From Chanos chanos (taxonomy: Eukaryota; Chordata; Actinopteri; Gonorynchiformes; Chanidae), in the NCBI RefSeq assembly GCF_902362185.1, contig NC_044500.1, positions 39,388,558 through 39,452,557 of the forward strand: a stretch of 64,000 bases of DNA, written 5' to 3'. Shown piece by piece: positions 49,428 through 61,748 of the stretch (its first letter is position 1; each line of letters starts with the position of its first letter). Made by a program: the position numbers and the translations under genes. The notes under the pieces are model-generated. The model worked only from the letters and a program-made list of their open reading frames with translations. It made no database searches and was not told where the DNA came from.

Positions 49428-52400
49428 GCCTGCTCAGAGTGGCTTAGGGTCACTCTCAGTTCCCCAGCCCCTCCATCAGCAGGAGACCTGAGCCCCCAAC
49501 CATGACATGTCGCACAACTTGAGAGACACCCAGGACTCTCAATGAGAACAGAATGACTGTGATACATAACATTGCACTTTGTCATCCAATCATTTTTTTT
49601 TTGGGGTGAAGACAGAACAGTACGGTCAACAACGCATTTTCTTATAGATGATCTGTTGGTGGTGTAGGCATATGTGATCGCCTTTTATGGGCTTACAAAA
49701 TTGGGATTGGATTCATAGTGATTTGTCAAGGCTTTGGAGCGGTTCAGATGTTTATAGTAGCTGGCAAAATAACTGCCTGGTTGCTAGAGTTAAGTATGTT
49801 TGTCTGTCACAAATTCTGCTGGCATTCAACTGTCACTTTGGCCACTAGAACATTCTTTCATAGAATCTATGTTCTTTTTTTTTCTTGTTTCAAATTGTTG
49901 AAAAAGAACTGTCTCACATTTTGCTTTAATCCAACGATTGTTTAAAGTTACATTATGGCTGGTTGTATTCCCTATTTGCATTTTCTCAGTAATATAGCAC
50001 GAACATGTTTAAGAGAAATGCAGCTTGGTTCTTGGACAGAATGTTTCCATACTGTACATGTTTATGCATGCCTCCACACTGGCATTCATATATTTACAGT
50101 AAATGTGATGCTATAACTTGCCATAGAGAACATTCCAGCAAAGTTGAGCTCATTTTGGCTCAGTGACATGAATTCGCATCAGTGTTCATTTGTTGTTTCT
50201 ACACAATAAGTTGGAACTTGTGTCATGCTTTTTTAATCATTGGTTCTTAGAGATATTTTATGAGGAGAGAAAAAAAAGGTACCTGTTTGTCATTTTTCTT
50301 TATTATATGTACCATAAAGTGATATTAGAGAATGAAATGGCAAAAAAAACAACTAATCACTACTGCTCAGTAATCAATAAGTAAACCCATTCATCAGTGC
50401 TATTTTATATTCACAGTTGTTGTGTCTTACAATGCATCATAGAGTCTATGTGAAATTCAGTTCACTGGCATGTATGACAATTGCTTCATATTTCTACCCA
50501 GTTTGCTCAATCCATCACATCTCCACTGTTTTCTTATTAAAAAGTATTTCTAGGATGTCTAATGTTGTGATTGATTTTGATGTGAAACATCACAGAGATT
50601 TTGAACAATCTCTTCACCGTCAGGGAGTTTACATAGGAAATCTATTGTGAAAGTGAAGATAAATAGAGAGCGTATTATTTTATGTTCCACCACATTCCTA
50701 TCAGAAGATGATCTGGCGTTTTAAAGTTTTAAACTACACGTGTTTAAGGTCTCATTCTGCTCTATTGATCACTAACTGTAAAGCATCGAACACTGACATG
50801 CACCAATTACAACATGCAACATCCGCTCAGCACATAGATTTTTCAAGTTGTTTTTCCAAATGGAATGTCCAGTTTAACAAGGCAAATATGACCCAGCTAG
50901 CGCTCTCTCTCTCTCTCCACCACCGACATAAGCAAGAAAATCAATGTTGCGTTTTTCGAACAAAATGATCAAGACATCTATTTCAAACAGAAACTTTACG
51001 TCTTCGGCGTGGATAAGGAGAGAATGCGTGCTCCTCACTGCATGCCTTGAACACCATTTTCAGTAATCCACTGTTCATAGCTCTGGGACATGAGCAGGCT
51101 AAATACATCAGCTTCAATTCAACTCCATGTCCATTCACTAATCCCCCCCTGGATTATACCATTACTCACACTTAACTGCTCCCCTCTCACATCTGCTAAT
51201 CTCACGGCATTATAAGCACAAAAAGCAGTTTAGGTTGTACAGATTTGAAATGATGGTGACACAAAACAAAGAAATGCCAATTCGAGACAGCTGACAATTC
51301 CTAATTTAATCTTCTTAAAAACATATATAGAAACTAAAATTTCAGTGTGGGATAACTACCCAGTGTAGTCATGGTGTTGTAAATTCATAGGTGTAAAATG
51401 CTGGGGGTTGAAAAAAGTAATGAACTCCTGCTTTTCAGCGAAAGTAATACAGACATAAAGATCCTGAGCAAGAGTAAAAATACCCAACAGACTTTGAAGA
51501 TTTTGCTTTGTAGATGTATGCAATGGTGTGTTCAAAATCTTCGGACTGGGATATGACTGTCACAGTTCCAAGCTTCATGCTGAGTATTTGTTGCATAATT
51601 TGCCAATTTGAAGAAAAACTCTTCTTTGTAATTTGTTTAAAAGAGGAAACATTTTTAAAAATGCTCTTGAGTTAAAGTACGAGCACTAAAAAAATTAATT
51701 ACATTCATAAAAATAGGCTTGATACATTTTTAATACTTAATTCCCTCTTTTACAGTAACTAATGGCCTTTTAACTGTCGAGTATTTAAACATATTAAAGA
51801 AGAAATGCGGTTGCTTTGTGCATGTTCTCACTTCACGCCTCTACAGCAGAAAATACTTATTCAACAAGCAGCAGCTGCAGTTTAATATAGTGTAATAAGA
51901 GATTCTGCAAAATGGCGACATCTGGTGGCGAACATATGTTCATTACTGGTTAAGTAATTCCGTTTTGTAATCTAAACATTAGACTAATAAACGATTATAT
52001 TAAGAAGCACTCATGCATTCCTCAGCAATAATTTGGGAAAGACTGGAGTGAGAGTAAACTGTGTTTATAAGACACACAATAACACAGTTTAGCCTTGTTC
52101 ATCAAATACAAACTCAACTGAAAAACCTGACAGCTAACACCTCATTGCTGAACACAAATCCAGCTAAGGATAAATCCAGTACCAGTCTCACCTTCAGCAC
52201 TCCATACACATTTACAACTGTCTCACTTGCTAGGTCTACAAACACTCAGGTTCCTGCAACTGAAGTGATTTCTTTCAGAGATCACTGTCTATGCTGTGTT
52301 TTATACCATCTGTTACAGGATTCAAGGCTTCTCAATGCTTAGGAAACGTCTAGAGAGCTCAAACACTTCCTCAGTTGTCAAAATATGAAGATTTGGTTAT

Positions 52401-53562
52401 AGTCAGTGGGCAAAGATGATGAAGTATGAAGTTTTGGTTATAGTCAGTGAGTAATGATGGTGAAAAGCGGGAGTATTCTGTAAATTGGTTGGTATAATGT
52501 ATATTGAATGTGGGGAGACATTCTATGGTAAAGACTTGCAAGGAATTCAGTGAGCTCAAAAACAGTGGTTTACGTAACCCATAACGAAATAAACACAAGA
52601 AATAGGACGGTTACGTTGTAGAACTTTTAATCACTATTGTCAGGCAAATCCCATGTGATCATTGAGTTAACAGGTGCTCTCACAATACACGACAAAGGTC
52701 GAAGGTCAGAGGCCAGCAACTGACCCCTGTAGTCAGTTCTCTCCACAAAACAACAAAAAAAAGTAATTAAAAAAAAAAAAAAAAAAAAAAAAGACATTCA
52801 TCGTCATTAGATTGTTTTGTCATTTACAAGTTGTGTAAATGAATTTTTCTTCCCCAACCCTCCCCCACCCCCGATTTGATTCATAGGACAGCAAATGTAA
52901 TATTTCCTGATTACCTCGTAGAGAGTTTACAACCCAAATAGAAACAGCACTGTAGAAAACAACTGTATAACAAAGTTGAAGAATTCCTGATTTTGTTTTT
53001 TGATTTCCTGTCATGATGTCACTAATATATTGCTCTCACGTGCTCCACAACAATGAGCGTCAAACTGTTCTAACATTCAAATTTCATTCACATGGTCCCC
53101 TCCATCCACACCCCTCCTCAACAACAGTACAGGTGCCTCCCGGTCCAACATTGGACTAAAATCGTGATTATGAAGCTAATGCCACATAACAGCTGCACTG
53201 TTTCATATGTCAGTCATCTCTAAACCGTTCGTTTTTTTTTTTGTTTTTTTTCCCCCCTCCTTTCCGCAGGCTCTCACACGAAGTGGATGCCACTTTACCA
53301 TAGCATTCTGTTCACGGAGTAGAACTCTACACAGGTGCTTGGATGTACTCGCTATGCGATCCCTGCTCAAACAGACCTTCCCTCGAAACAAAAAAAAAAA
53401 AAAGGTCAAGTCAGGGTGCATAGGTTGGTCCTAAAATGCCCTGGGCAAACGTGTTGGTGGAGAACAGGAGGTAGGTCTGAATCTCGCTGTTCATGGCAGG
53501 TTACAGACTTGGTTGTTTGCAGCCGTGTCTTTGCGAAGATCTGAGAGAGAGAGAGAGAGGTC
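49428..53562. other. tmcc2 3' UTR and intergenic DNA to usp49
   Basis: The tmcc2 3' UTR end is not fixed; an ATTAAA lies near 50534 and an AATAAA at 51986-51991. A two-unit 41-base tandem duplication lies at 52382-52464, a CTCF-like motif at 51915-51928 and an A run at 52768-52791. The 3' UTR of usp49 comes in from the right on the minus strand. No other gene is seen. Confidence 0.55.
51915..51928 (-). promoter_or_regulatory. CTCF-like motif (reverse)
   Basis: GCGACATCTGGTGG matches the reverse CTCF core SYGCCMYCTRSTGG at 13 of 14 positions. Its orientation is opposite to the motif at 33118. Binding is inferred. Confidence 0.5.
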
Positions 53563-56500
53563 TTAAGTCGACCTTTGTGTGTAGAACAGGATGTATGCCT
53601 GAGTGTTGCACACCTCCTCCACACTGCAAACGTTCATCTCCGAGTCGTTACAGTGAACCCAGAAACCTAGCGATACACAAAAGATGAAAGGTTACCACCA
53701 ACAGTCTATATTACTGACACATGGCAATACAAACAGCTACCTTCAAAGATGAGCGCTGTCTCTTTGAAAGTCGAGCTACAAAAAAACAACAAAAAAAAAA
53801 AAACAGCAACGTGGCATTTAACAACACTGGAGCTAAGGTCTAATATTCTCCGCGGCGGTCCTCCGGGTGAAATGCGGCTTGCAGTCGTACTCAACTTAAA
53901 ATCAAATATACCCCTAACTAAATCACATCTCCACAATTACGCTAACAAATTCCCCTTCCAGTGAAGAAACATGAGCGTACTCACCACCCTCTGTATTGTA
54001 GCAGTAGGCGGTGTAGTGCCCTGAGCCAAAACCTTTCCCATGATGCATGACTACAGCAGACAAGTCGTATACAAAGCCCTCTCTCTGAAGGGACGAGGCA
54101 GAGTCGGTGCAGCAGTAGGGTTCGATGTTCAAAACTTGGTCAAATGCCACATGAACACCAATCTTTTCCCTGTGGTTTCGTCCTGACCATCTGTAACGGC
54201 GCCACAGATGGGGGGAAAAAACAAGGAACATTTGATTAAAACGACATGCACGAGTGAGAAACGGAAAACAGCCAACTGCCAAGGACACTATGAATGAATC
54301 TTTAAAGTAGCTACGATAATCTGCGGGCAAACTGAGAGAAACCTGTGGATAAGGTGGCAATGGAATGCAAATGTTATTATCCAAAGCTCCCGACCGCACA
54401 GAGAGATTTATAAAATGATACAAATATAGCTGACAGCAAAAATGTGGCAAAGCACAAATGGAGTTAAGATATTGCTCTTAATGATCCTCTAAAGGCCAAC
54501 AAACTCTCAGAAACACTTGAGACAAAGCAACTTATTCAACAGAATAAGAGGAGCAGACGTGGCTTATAATGTCAGAGACGGTGCCAGGAGCAAAGGGCAC
54601 CATATGCACACTCTCAGTGGTTGGGATTGAACATTTACGGCACGGTTTTAAAGGCAACATTTGCTTCTCACTGGGATCTATGGGATAAAGTCATATCAAG
54701 AGAAGGTCAGAGGACGAACCGAAAGCGTTTGAGGTGCAGCCGCAAAACCTGAGGTAAACGATAGATCAGCAGCTGCTTACAGGCCTCCGTCAGAGACAAA
54801 GGCTTGTGAGATGTCTTCCGTCTCTTCCCTGTCAAACAAAGCGCACGCATGTATTAGGAGAGAAGGTTACGGAACTTAATGCTAAAAGTTCTAAGAGCCA
54901 TCGGTAAGCATTCAGAATATTCGCTATGCTTATCAGATATTTTGATCAGGCATTAAACTCCTACATGAGTCACTGGTAGATGGATATTTGAACACGGTGT
55001 GGAGAGTGGATGGTGGGTAGTTTGGTACTGACTGTTGCAGTAGTTGCAGGCATAGATACTGCCCTCCAGTGCCTCAGTCTCAGTGAACTTAGCCAACATC
55101 TCAGTCAGTGAGCAGCTGCGTTGGCACATCATGGAGCCAGAGCCTTTCTCTATGTTGTGATAGCGCTCAGGGAACTCCAGCGACAGGTCCCAAAAAGGCT
55201 CCACCGTGTTCGACTTGTGCTTACAGGACAGACACGTGACCTAGAGAGACCACAGTAAGACCACAGACACAATGGTGAAAACAGGACTTAGGCTGAGCTT
55301 TGTTGTTTTAAGATTGTCCGGGTGCACGCCATTTGACACGAGCGTCATTATCGGTAAGCGTGAGATAATTTACACAGATAAAGCATCTATGTAGCATAAC
55401 TACTCATCTCTTTGCATCGTAACTGAAATCTGGCCACATGAAAGCGCCACGTTCATTATCACATACCTACTTCCTGTACAGACAGTGAAAGTTACTGTCC
55501 TATAACAGCAGAGTGGATCTGAAAGACTAGGCCACAGAAACTTCACCCAAGTGAGACGCTGGAAACTAAAGGCCTACCGAGTTTATTCGATCTCTATTGC
55601 ATTCAGCTGAAATGTGCTAGTGATGCCTACTGATGCTTGATGCGAAATGAGCAGGACACAGTCTTGGTCATTACCTGGCTGAGAAGCTGCCCGTGGAAGA
55701 TGGTGTTGAGAACCTTTAGCACCTGCTTGGACAGCTTCCTCTGTGTGATGGGGATGACGATCCTGCGCTTGTTGCCGTCTGACTCCAATTCCTGTTGCAC
55801 TTTGTCCAACAGCTCACACAGAAACTCCTGCGCGTCCTGCTGGTCGTAGCCGCGAAAAGCCGGAATCAGGTTCCACACCGAATGCAGCATCGCGAAGGGC
55901 GACACCAAAGACCAGCGACCCGACCACATGACCCTGAAGAGTGTGTGCAGCTCGTGGCACAATGACATCTGCTGGCGGGAGGAGGAACGCGGCTCCTTGG
56001 GCTGGACAAGTTCTGCCGCGCTCAGGCTGGGTGGAACGCTATGCTTGCTCCCTACGGACAACCCCCCGGCTCCCGCCTTCCCCACACGTCCCAGGGAGCA
56101 AGTGAGAGCGCTGGCATTGCCCACTACGGCCCCTGCTACTCCTTTAACCCCCTGTGAGTGGTTGGTTTTGGCCAGTAGCTCCTCTGTCTCACAAAGGTCC
56201 AGTGTGAGAAAACACTCCCTGAATTTCTGCAGGTGGCTCAACACCTGTAGGATTGAGTTCATGTAGCAGGTGTTTCCGAGGTTACGCAGCCCTGTAACAC
56301 CTGGCGCTAATCTACGACGTCGGGCTGACTGAGACACATGATACCTGCGCATTTTACCAGTCCCGGCGTTACCAGGAGGCTTGTTGGAAAGGGGCAAAAG
56401 CGGCTGCTTTGAAGGAGGTGGAACGCGGTCCGGAGGGTCACGAAACTTGCGAGGGATGAGGGATAGGGCGGTACGGGGTGCCTGAGTGAGGAGTCGAGCA

Positions 56501-57096
56501 CTCTTTCTGGGCGGGACGTTGGCCAGCTCTCCCATGAGCCTCTTCTTCACCTCCTTGCGCTGACGTCGGAGCTCCTCCTTCTCCTGTTCTTGCTTCTGGT
56601 CGCGTTTTCGCTGCTCTTCCGCGTGTCGACTCCTCCATCTGTGCAGCGCTTTGCTTAGAAGCACCTTCCTCCTGTGCCACAAGGCTGTTGTCATGGCAGG
56701 ACGCACTGCCACGCTGTCCTTGCCAGTCTCCCCTGGCCGGAGGGAGCATTCTCCTGCTGATGAGCGCAGGGAGCGCTGACCAGGGCTTCGCACAGTGGAT
56801 AGGGCACCCCTGAGGAGCTTGAGGTCCCCCTCTGCATTGTCATTTAGTACATAGTCTCCGCAGGCAAAGCAAAAGACATCCAGTTCTCGCACCTCCATGG
56901 CCAATGGGTGGTGTGATTCCTGGTAATGCTTGAGGGAGTGATCCTCCATGTAGCGGCCACAGGCCACGTGTGAGCACTTGAGGCAAGCCCACACAGACTC
57001 CGTGGTCTCGCAGTCCACACAACACCATTTCTGAGGGTTTAATATGGAGTGGTTTTGCCTCAGCCGGAGGCGTCCCACATGCTTACAGCGCTCCAT
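53563..57096 (-). CDS. usp49: ubiquitin carboxyl-terminal hydrolase 49
   Basis: Cysteine deubiquitinase; the mammalian protein acts on histone H2B and so on co-transcriptional splicing. Five coding exons: 57096-55675, 55240-55033, 54828-54720, 54190-53985 and 53666-53563. They total 2049 bases, or 682 residues (human 688). A UBP zinc finger spans about 1-95 ([37 protein letters not shown]). A basic coiled region with PPRKSARLL lies near 160-205. The catalytic Cys277 is in [15 protein letters not shown] and ACNYC form the inner zinc knuckle, and the catalytic His638 is in [11 protein letters not shown]. The end [12 protein letters not shown] supplies the third triad residue. All catalytic residues are intact. 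USP44 is the close paralog; HRRKVLL and the length favour USP49. It ends about 6 kb before med20, as in human 6p21 order. Confidence 0.95.
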
Positions 57097-57545
57097 CGGT
57101 TCGGATGCACATGTGCTCTCAGAGTCAGGATGCTCTGCCTTGGGTCATGAGCCAGCTCATCCTAGTGTGAAGGAGGTCAAGCATGTTAAAAATGAACTTG
57201 TGATGAACATATGTATATATATTAAAAAAACAACTTGTGCAAAATGTGCAAAACAAAAATGAGCATAGTGCAATAAGCTGCAGAAATCTGAAAACAAACT
57301 TACTGTAAAAAGGGTTTTGAATATACTTTGACATACATGAGGGCACCATCACACCTGGAAAAAAAAACTGTCACAGTAATGTCCGAATTACTGTACTCTC
57401 CTTAAGTCGACGGCATGGCAGTCATTCCAGCATTCTGTGGAAGAAAACTGCAGAGTTAAAGTGCGTATGTTCGTTTAAAAGCTTGCGTGTTTAAAGGTAA
57501 TAACATCCTATCCCATCCTATTATCCATCGAACAACAGTGCAGTA

Positions 57546-57559
57546 ATAATAATAACAAC

Positions 57560-57596
<37 letters not shown>

Positions 57597-57597
57597 G
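57546..57597. repeat. (AAT)n microsatellite
   Basis: About 16 AAT/AAC units in the usp49 5' intron. Confidence 0.9.
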
Positions 57598-58415
57598 AAT
57601 CTACACGATAGAATTTACTACTTTCCGATTGTCTTCAAGTGTGGTACTGCGCTGGTTTTCAGTAGTACAGGATATTTGGATGAAGCAAGGTTAAACTTTG
57701 AAAGAGAATAAACAGAAAGTACGCCAAGAACTCTTCTGAGAACAAACTGCGCGCGGACACGAAGTTTTCGACTTACTGAGAGTCGAACTGGCATTCAGCC
57801 CCAGATTTACCACGAGCTTGTAAAATCAGTAGCTAACCAGCAACGAGACAATCAGCTAGCTAGCTGTGTTACACAAATGAATATGATACAATGCCTCCGC
57901 GATGGCTGACGTTACTTTGCTAATCAATTCTTTAACTTGTGTCTAGTCTTTTGAGAATTAAATGTGTCAGCATGATAACTATAGTTTCTATGTAGCTCGT
58001 GAGATAATTTCTGTAAATTACTTAGGTCGTTACTGGATGGTTAACTTCTCGTCTGTGTGTGATAGACTGTTAACTAATCTCGCTTGGTCTGTCGTCTTCA
58101 GTAATAGCAAGCTCAGTCAATTAGCAAGTACAGCTAGCGAGTGGCTACTTGTAGCTAGCTTCTAAGAAACTACGTGGCTTAGGCTAGCCATGTTATTGTA
58201 GTTTAACCATCTTTTGGATTATTCGATATGATAACATTAACCTCGCCGACTTCCACTCACCGACAAGGTCATGATTGTTTATGATGCGCGTACAATATTG
58301 TCCTTCCCAGCTAGCTGTCCGCTAATCTGTTTGCCGGTGTTTTCCTCTTTTAAAAGACAATGCCGACAATCAATAGCTAGTAAGCTAACCAGCTAAGCTG
58401 TGCTATAGTACTTAC

Positions 58416-58500
58416 CAGAACAAAGAGCACTCGTAGACCAACCCTGCTGAAATTTCTCACGAAAACTTTTGCTTTTAGTCGTTAAAAACGCTGAGACAAA
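58416..58500 (-). other. usp49: usp49 non-coding first exon (predicted)
   Basis: On the minus strand it ends TTTGTTCTG before a GTAAGTAC donor. A matching acceptor (CACACTAG) lies at 57162, in front of the ATG exon. The 5' boundary is a guess. Confidence 0.5.
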
Positions 58501-58504
58501 TCTT

Positions 58505-59270
58505 CGGATGGTGATGTTTCGACAGAGTCACGGGGATGTGAAATATATTTAACAAATCAACTTTTGTTTAAATCTTTAAACAAAACACCAGGAGGTCAAC
58601 CTAGATTAAAGTCAGAGATCCTCTAAAACACCGAATAGGGTCAATCTACAACTTTAAAACGTTCAGTACTCACTCCGTCGACAATAACCGACAACCATCT
58701 GCATTTACTTTGTTCAAAGACTAAAAGCCTCTAAGTGTGATGTTTTTTCGTCGTTTTAGATTTGTATATGGTTTTATTTACCGCCATCATCAGCACGCGC
58801 GAGCTGTCACAGATCCCGGGTCAACCAAACTAGCCTGGTTTTACAAACCCGTCGCTCTGATTGGTTTCAAAGTAATCAATCTTCCGGAAAACTTTGACTC
58901 TTATTGGTTAACAGTACGTCGGTCACGTCTTCGACTTCAGAGGGTGGGGGCCCACAGATTTACCGGTACAAGATTAGGAACCTGTGATTTGTGAATACGG
59001 TTACTGCCGTGTGTAAACATTGTCCTTGAGTAACATTTCGCTTATTTCGAAAACTACAGTCTACTCAATGTTACAATAGTCACTCGAGTTATTTTGAGAG
59101 GAAACTTGTCAAATTCATTTCAGTGTGCCGGGACATTGTCACGTTCCCCGCAGTTTCACAAAACTTCAGAAAGAATATGCTACAAAACTTTACTTTTGAA
59201 GGATGCATGATATGGATGTTTATTAAACAAAAGAAAAGGAAAGAAAACAAAACAAAAGAGGTCGAGTCAA
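58505..59270. other. intergenic between usp49 and med20
   Basis: Upstream region of usp49 and downstream of med20. An inverted CCAAT motif (GATTGG) near 58859 and another near 58893 suggest usp49 promoter sequence. No gene is seen. Confidence 0.5.
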
Positions 59271-59274
59271 TATT

Positions 59275-59280
59275 TTTATT
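59275..59280 (-). terminator. med20: med20 polyadenylation signal
   Basis: Reads AATAAA on the minus strand, about 415 bases past the stop. Another copy is at 59219-59224. Confidence 0.55.
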
Positions 59281-59694
59281 ATTGAGTTTAAAATATTTTT
59301 GATTGGAAAATGGAGGGCTCAGTATGAAAAAAGAAGTCCTGCAATCAAAATGCCATTATGGAGTAAGCAATTATTATTTGAAAGTAGTGAAAATATGTTT
59401 TTTTGCACTGTGTAAACCATCTATGAAATAATCCTATACGTTATACAATTGACAAATTATGCACTTGGTTAAGGCATTGACCAAAACGGGTTTACAGTTA
59501 ACTAGTTTGCATTCTTTCAGCTATTTCTATTTGTAAGCTTTACCTTTTTTTCTGTAGAAATAACATTTACTTTAAATTAAGGACAGACAATGAACACAAA
59601 AATGAAGATATTAAGGGCATCAGCTATTTGTTGCGTGGCACACTCATTTTCCACGAGCTGACTTTTAGTCCTTATCCTTTTGAGATGGCACATC

Positions 59695-61246
59695 TTAGCG
59701 CACACTGGCTCCTGGTATCACTTGCTGTTTGCGGACTTTGCTGAAGAGTTCTAAGTACTGAACCATTGTGTCCATGCAGTCTACAGGTGCATAAAGACCC
59801 TCAGGTTTGGCAGCAAAGACAGAGGGCAGTTCAGGAACATTAGAGCCCAAGAAGCTTTGCATAAACTCCTTCATGAGGTTCCAGCAATCTCCAGGAACAA
59901 CACAAGCACAGTATTCCACCTAAATACACACACATACCATTAATTAACTCTACAACGAATGTAAAGTAACAATACTTGGAGCAAATAAATACATGATCAA
60001 TACTCTCTTACCTCAACTGAGATACCCCTTGCACTAGAACTCATAGTCACTGTGCCAACTTTCACAAGAAAATCGCAGTAGCGATACCGAGTGCCTCGAC
60101 TCTCCACTTTGTGGCCCTTTGCGTTTTGGAAATGACTCTTAAGCTTCACCATCAGAACATCAAAGTTTACATCGGCAGTCAGGTAAGGTCCTCCCTCAAA
60201 CAGAGCTAAACAGCTCAGGGGGGTTTCTGAGTTATGCATGACATACAGGAGTTTGGAAGGTTGCCCTATGAGTGAGAATAAGAGAGAGAGAGAGAGGTTT
60301 ACGATAAGCTAAAAATAAATATTTTTAATATGTAAGCAATCAAGTAATCAGAAGAGCCTCAATAAAACACTGTGCCTTTCAGGAAAAAAAAAGGAATCGG
60401 TTCTACTTATTAGTAACAAATGGAAATACATATGCAGAAACACATATTTGGAAACCATTCAGGTATGAAAACTAACAGCACAAGCATGTTTGTTTGAATG
60501 GATATCCTTACCCATCAGGCAGATCCTAATCACTACTGTAAATTAATGTGTATATGATATGCTAATGATACATACTGTTTTACACAAATGAATAAACTGT
60601 GTCTCAGTCTGACTGGTCTCAATCCCTCAGTGAATTCAGGCAAATTACTACAGTGGATCCCAGTGTCAATAGGAGGTTAATGTACTCTTCTTACCACTTG
60701 CATTGCTTGTAGCATGATACGTCTCACAATCTACAAAAAAGCTTCCCTGCTTCACGGCACCTAGTTGTTCAAGCTTCTTGTGCAGCATATCCACTGTCTG
60801 TTGTACACTCTTTCCCTCCAGTATAGGAACCTGGCACACACTTCATGACATTTGAAATGACATGTTATTATAATTCGAAAATGGGTTGTGAGAGCTAAAC
60901 ACATATCAGTATTTACATTGCTGCGTTGTGTACAATGGGCTATGGCCATCAACGTCCTCGGTAAATTAGCCGTCCTCTAAACTGACGCTAGCATTCGACT
61001 TTAAGTTAAAAAAGAAATACAATGCTTAGTGGACGCATAGTAGGACGAATTAAGCTGCAGCTAGCCATGTAGCTAGCGCTCCTACATCCATACAGCCTAG
61101 TCTTCCCGCTCAATATAATTGTAAAAGAAATGTATTGAAATTTTGAAGTCTGCTTGCACATCGGCTTGGTAGAATCCACAAACCGGTGGTAAAATCGAAA
61201 AATGTGTGACACTTACCATGTTACCCCCATTTTCGGATATACTCAT
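59695..61246 (-). CDS. med20: Mediator complex subunit 20
   Basis: Head-module subunit of Mediator (with MED18 and MED8), which links activators to RNA polymerase II. Four coding exons (61246-61217, 60830-60695, 60265-60012 and 59919-59695) total 645 bases, or 214 residues (human 212). After the first exon it reads [80 protein letters not shown] and [14 protein letters not shown], ending [12 protein letters not shown]. These cover the whole family domain. The N-terminus [10 protein letters not shown] differs from the mammalian MGVTCVSQM. The exon 1 junction is phase 0 with GTAAGT. The gene is divergent from bysl with 502 bases between start codons. Confidence 0.95.
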
Positions 61247-61748
61247 CGCTTGGCTAATTCAAAACTACATGCACTCTCCACTACTTCCGCTTTGTACCGG
61301 AAAAGATCTATGAAACTCACAAATAAAGTGAGAAGAAAATAGATGAATGTGGTTTATTCAGCAGCAGTATTTCGCAAAACCAAATAAAATTCCACCATCA
61401 CATACCTAATTTCATTAAAGTTACCATTTATTGCTCCTACATACAGTGGGCGGAGTTACTGTTTAAAGTAAGTATCGTAGTACAGACCTGATTCCGGTTC
61501 AGTTACTGGCAGTTTACCTTCGCTGTTACCCTGTTGGTAGAATTGCTTTAAAGCTAACCCAGATCAGTAATTTCAGAGACGCCCATTACAGTCGCACTTG
61601 TAATGCGTCAACGCCATTTGCTTTTGCGGAACCCACGTGTGGATACCCTCGACAGAACAAGAGCTAAAGTGGGGCTAAAGTGACATGTTCTTGAATCAGG
61701 AATAATACTGTCCTCCAAGCAAGTGAGATTATAAATACGACCTCGGAT
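61247..61748. promoter_or_regulatory. shared divergent promoter of med20 and bysl
   Basis: About 500 bases between the two start codons, with no TATA box. It is bounded by two housekeeping genes read in opposite directions. The same neighbours occur in human 6p21, so the arrangement is old. No specific factor site was assigned. Confidence 0.55.

Noticed and set aside
48956-49585. 209-codon minus-strand open frame
   Set aside because: Antisense to the last tmcc2 exon; its Cys/Ser runs mirror the poly-Gln codons of tmcc2.
55928-56749. Open frames overlapping usp49 exon 1 in other frames
   Set aside because: Shadows of a long GC-rich coding exon with intact zinc-finger and catalytic motifs.
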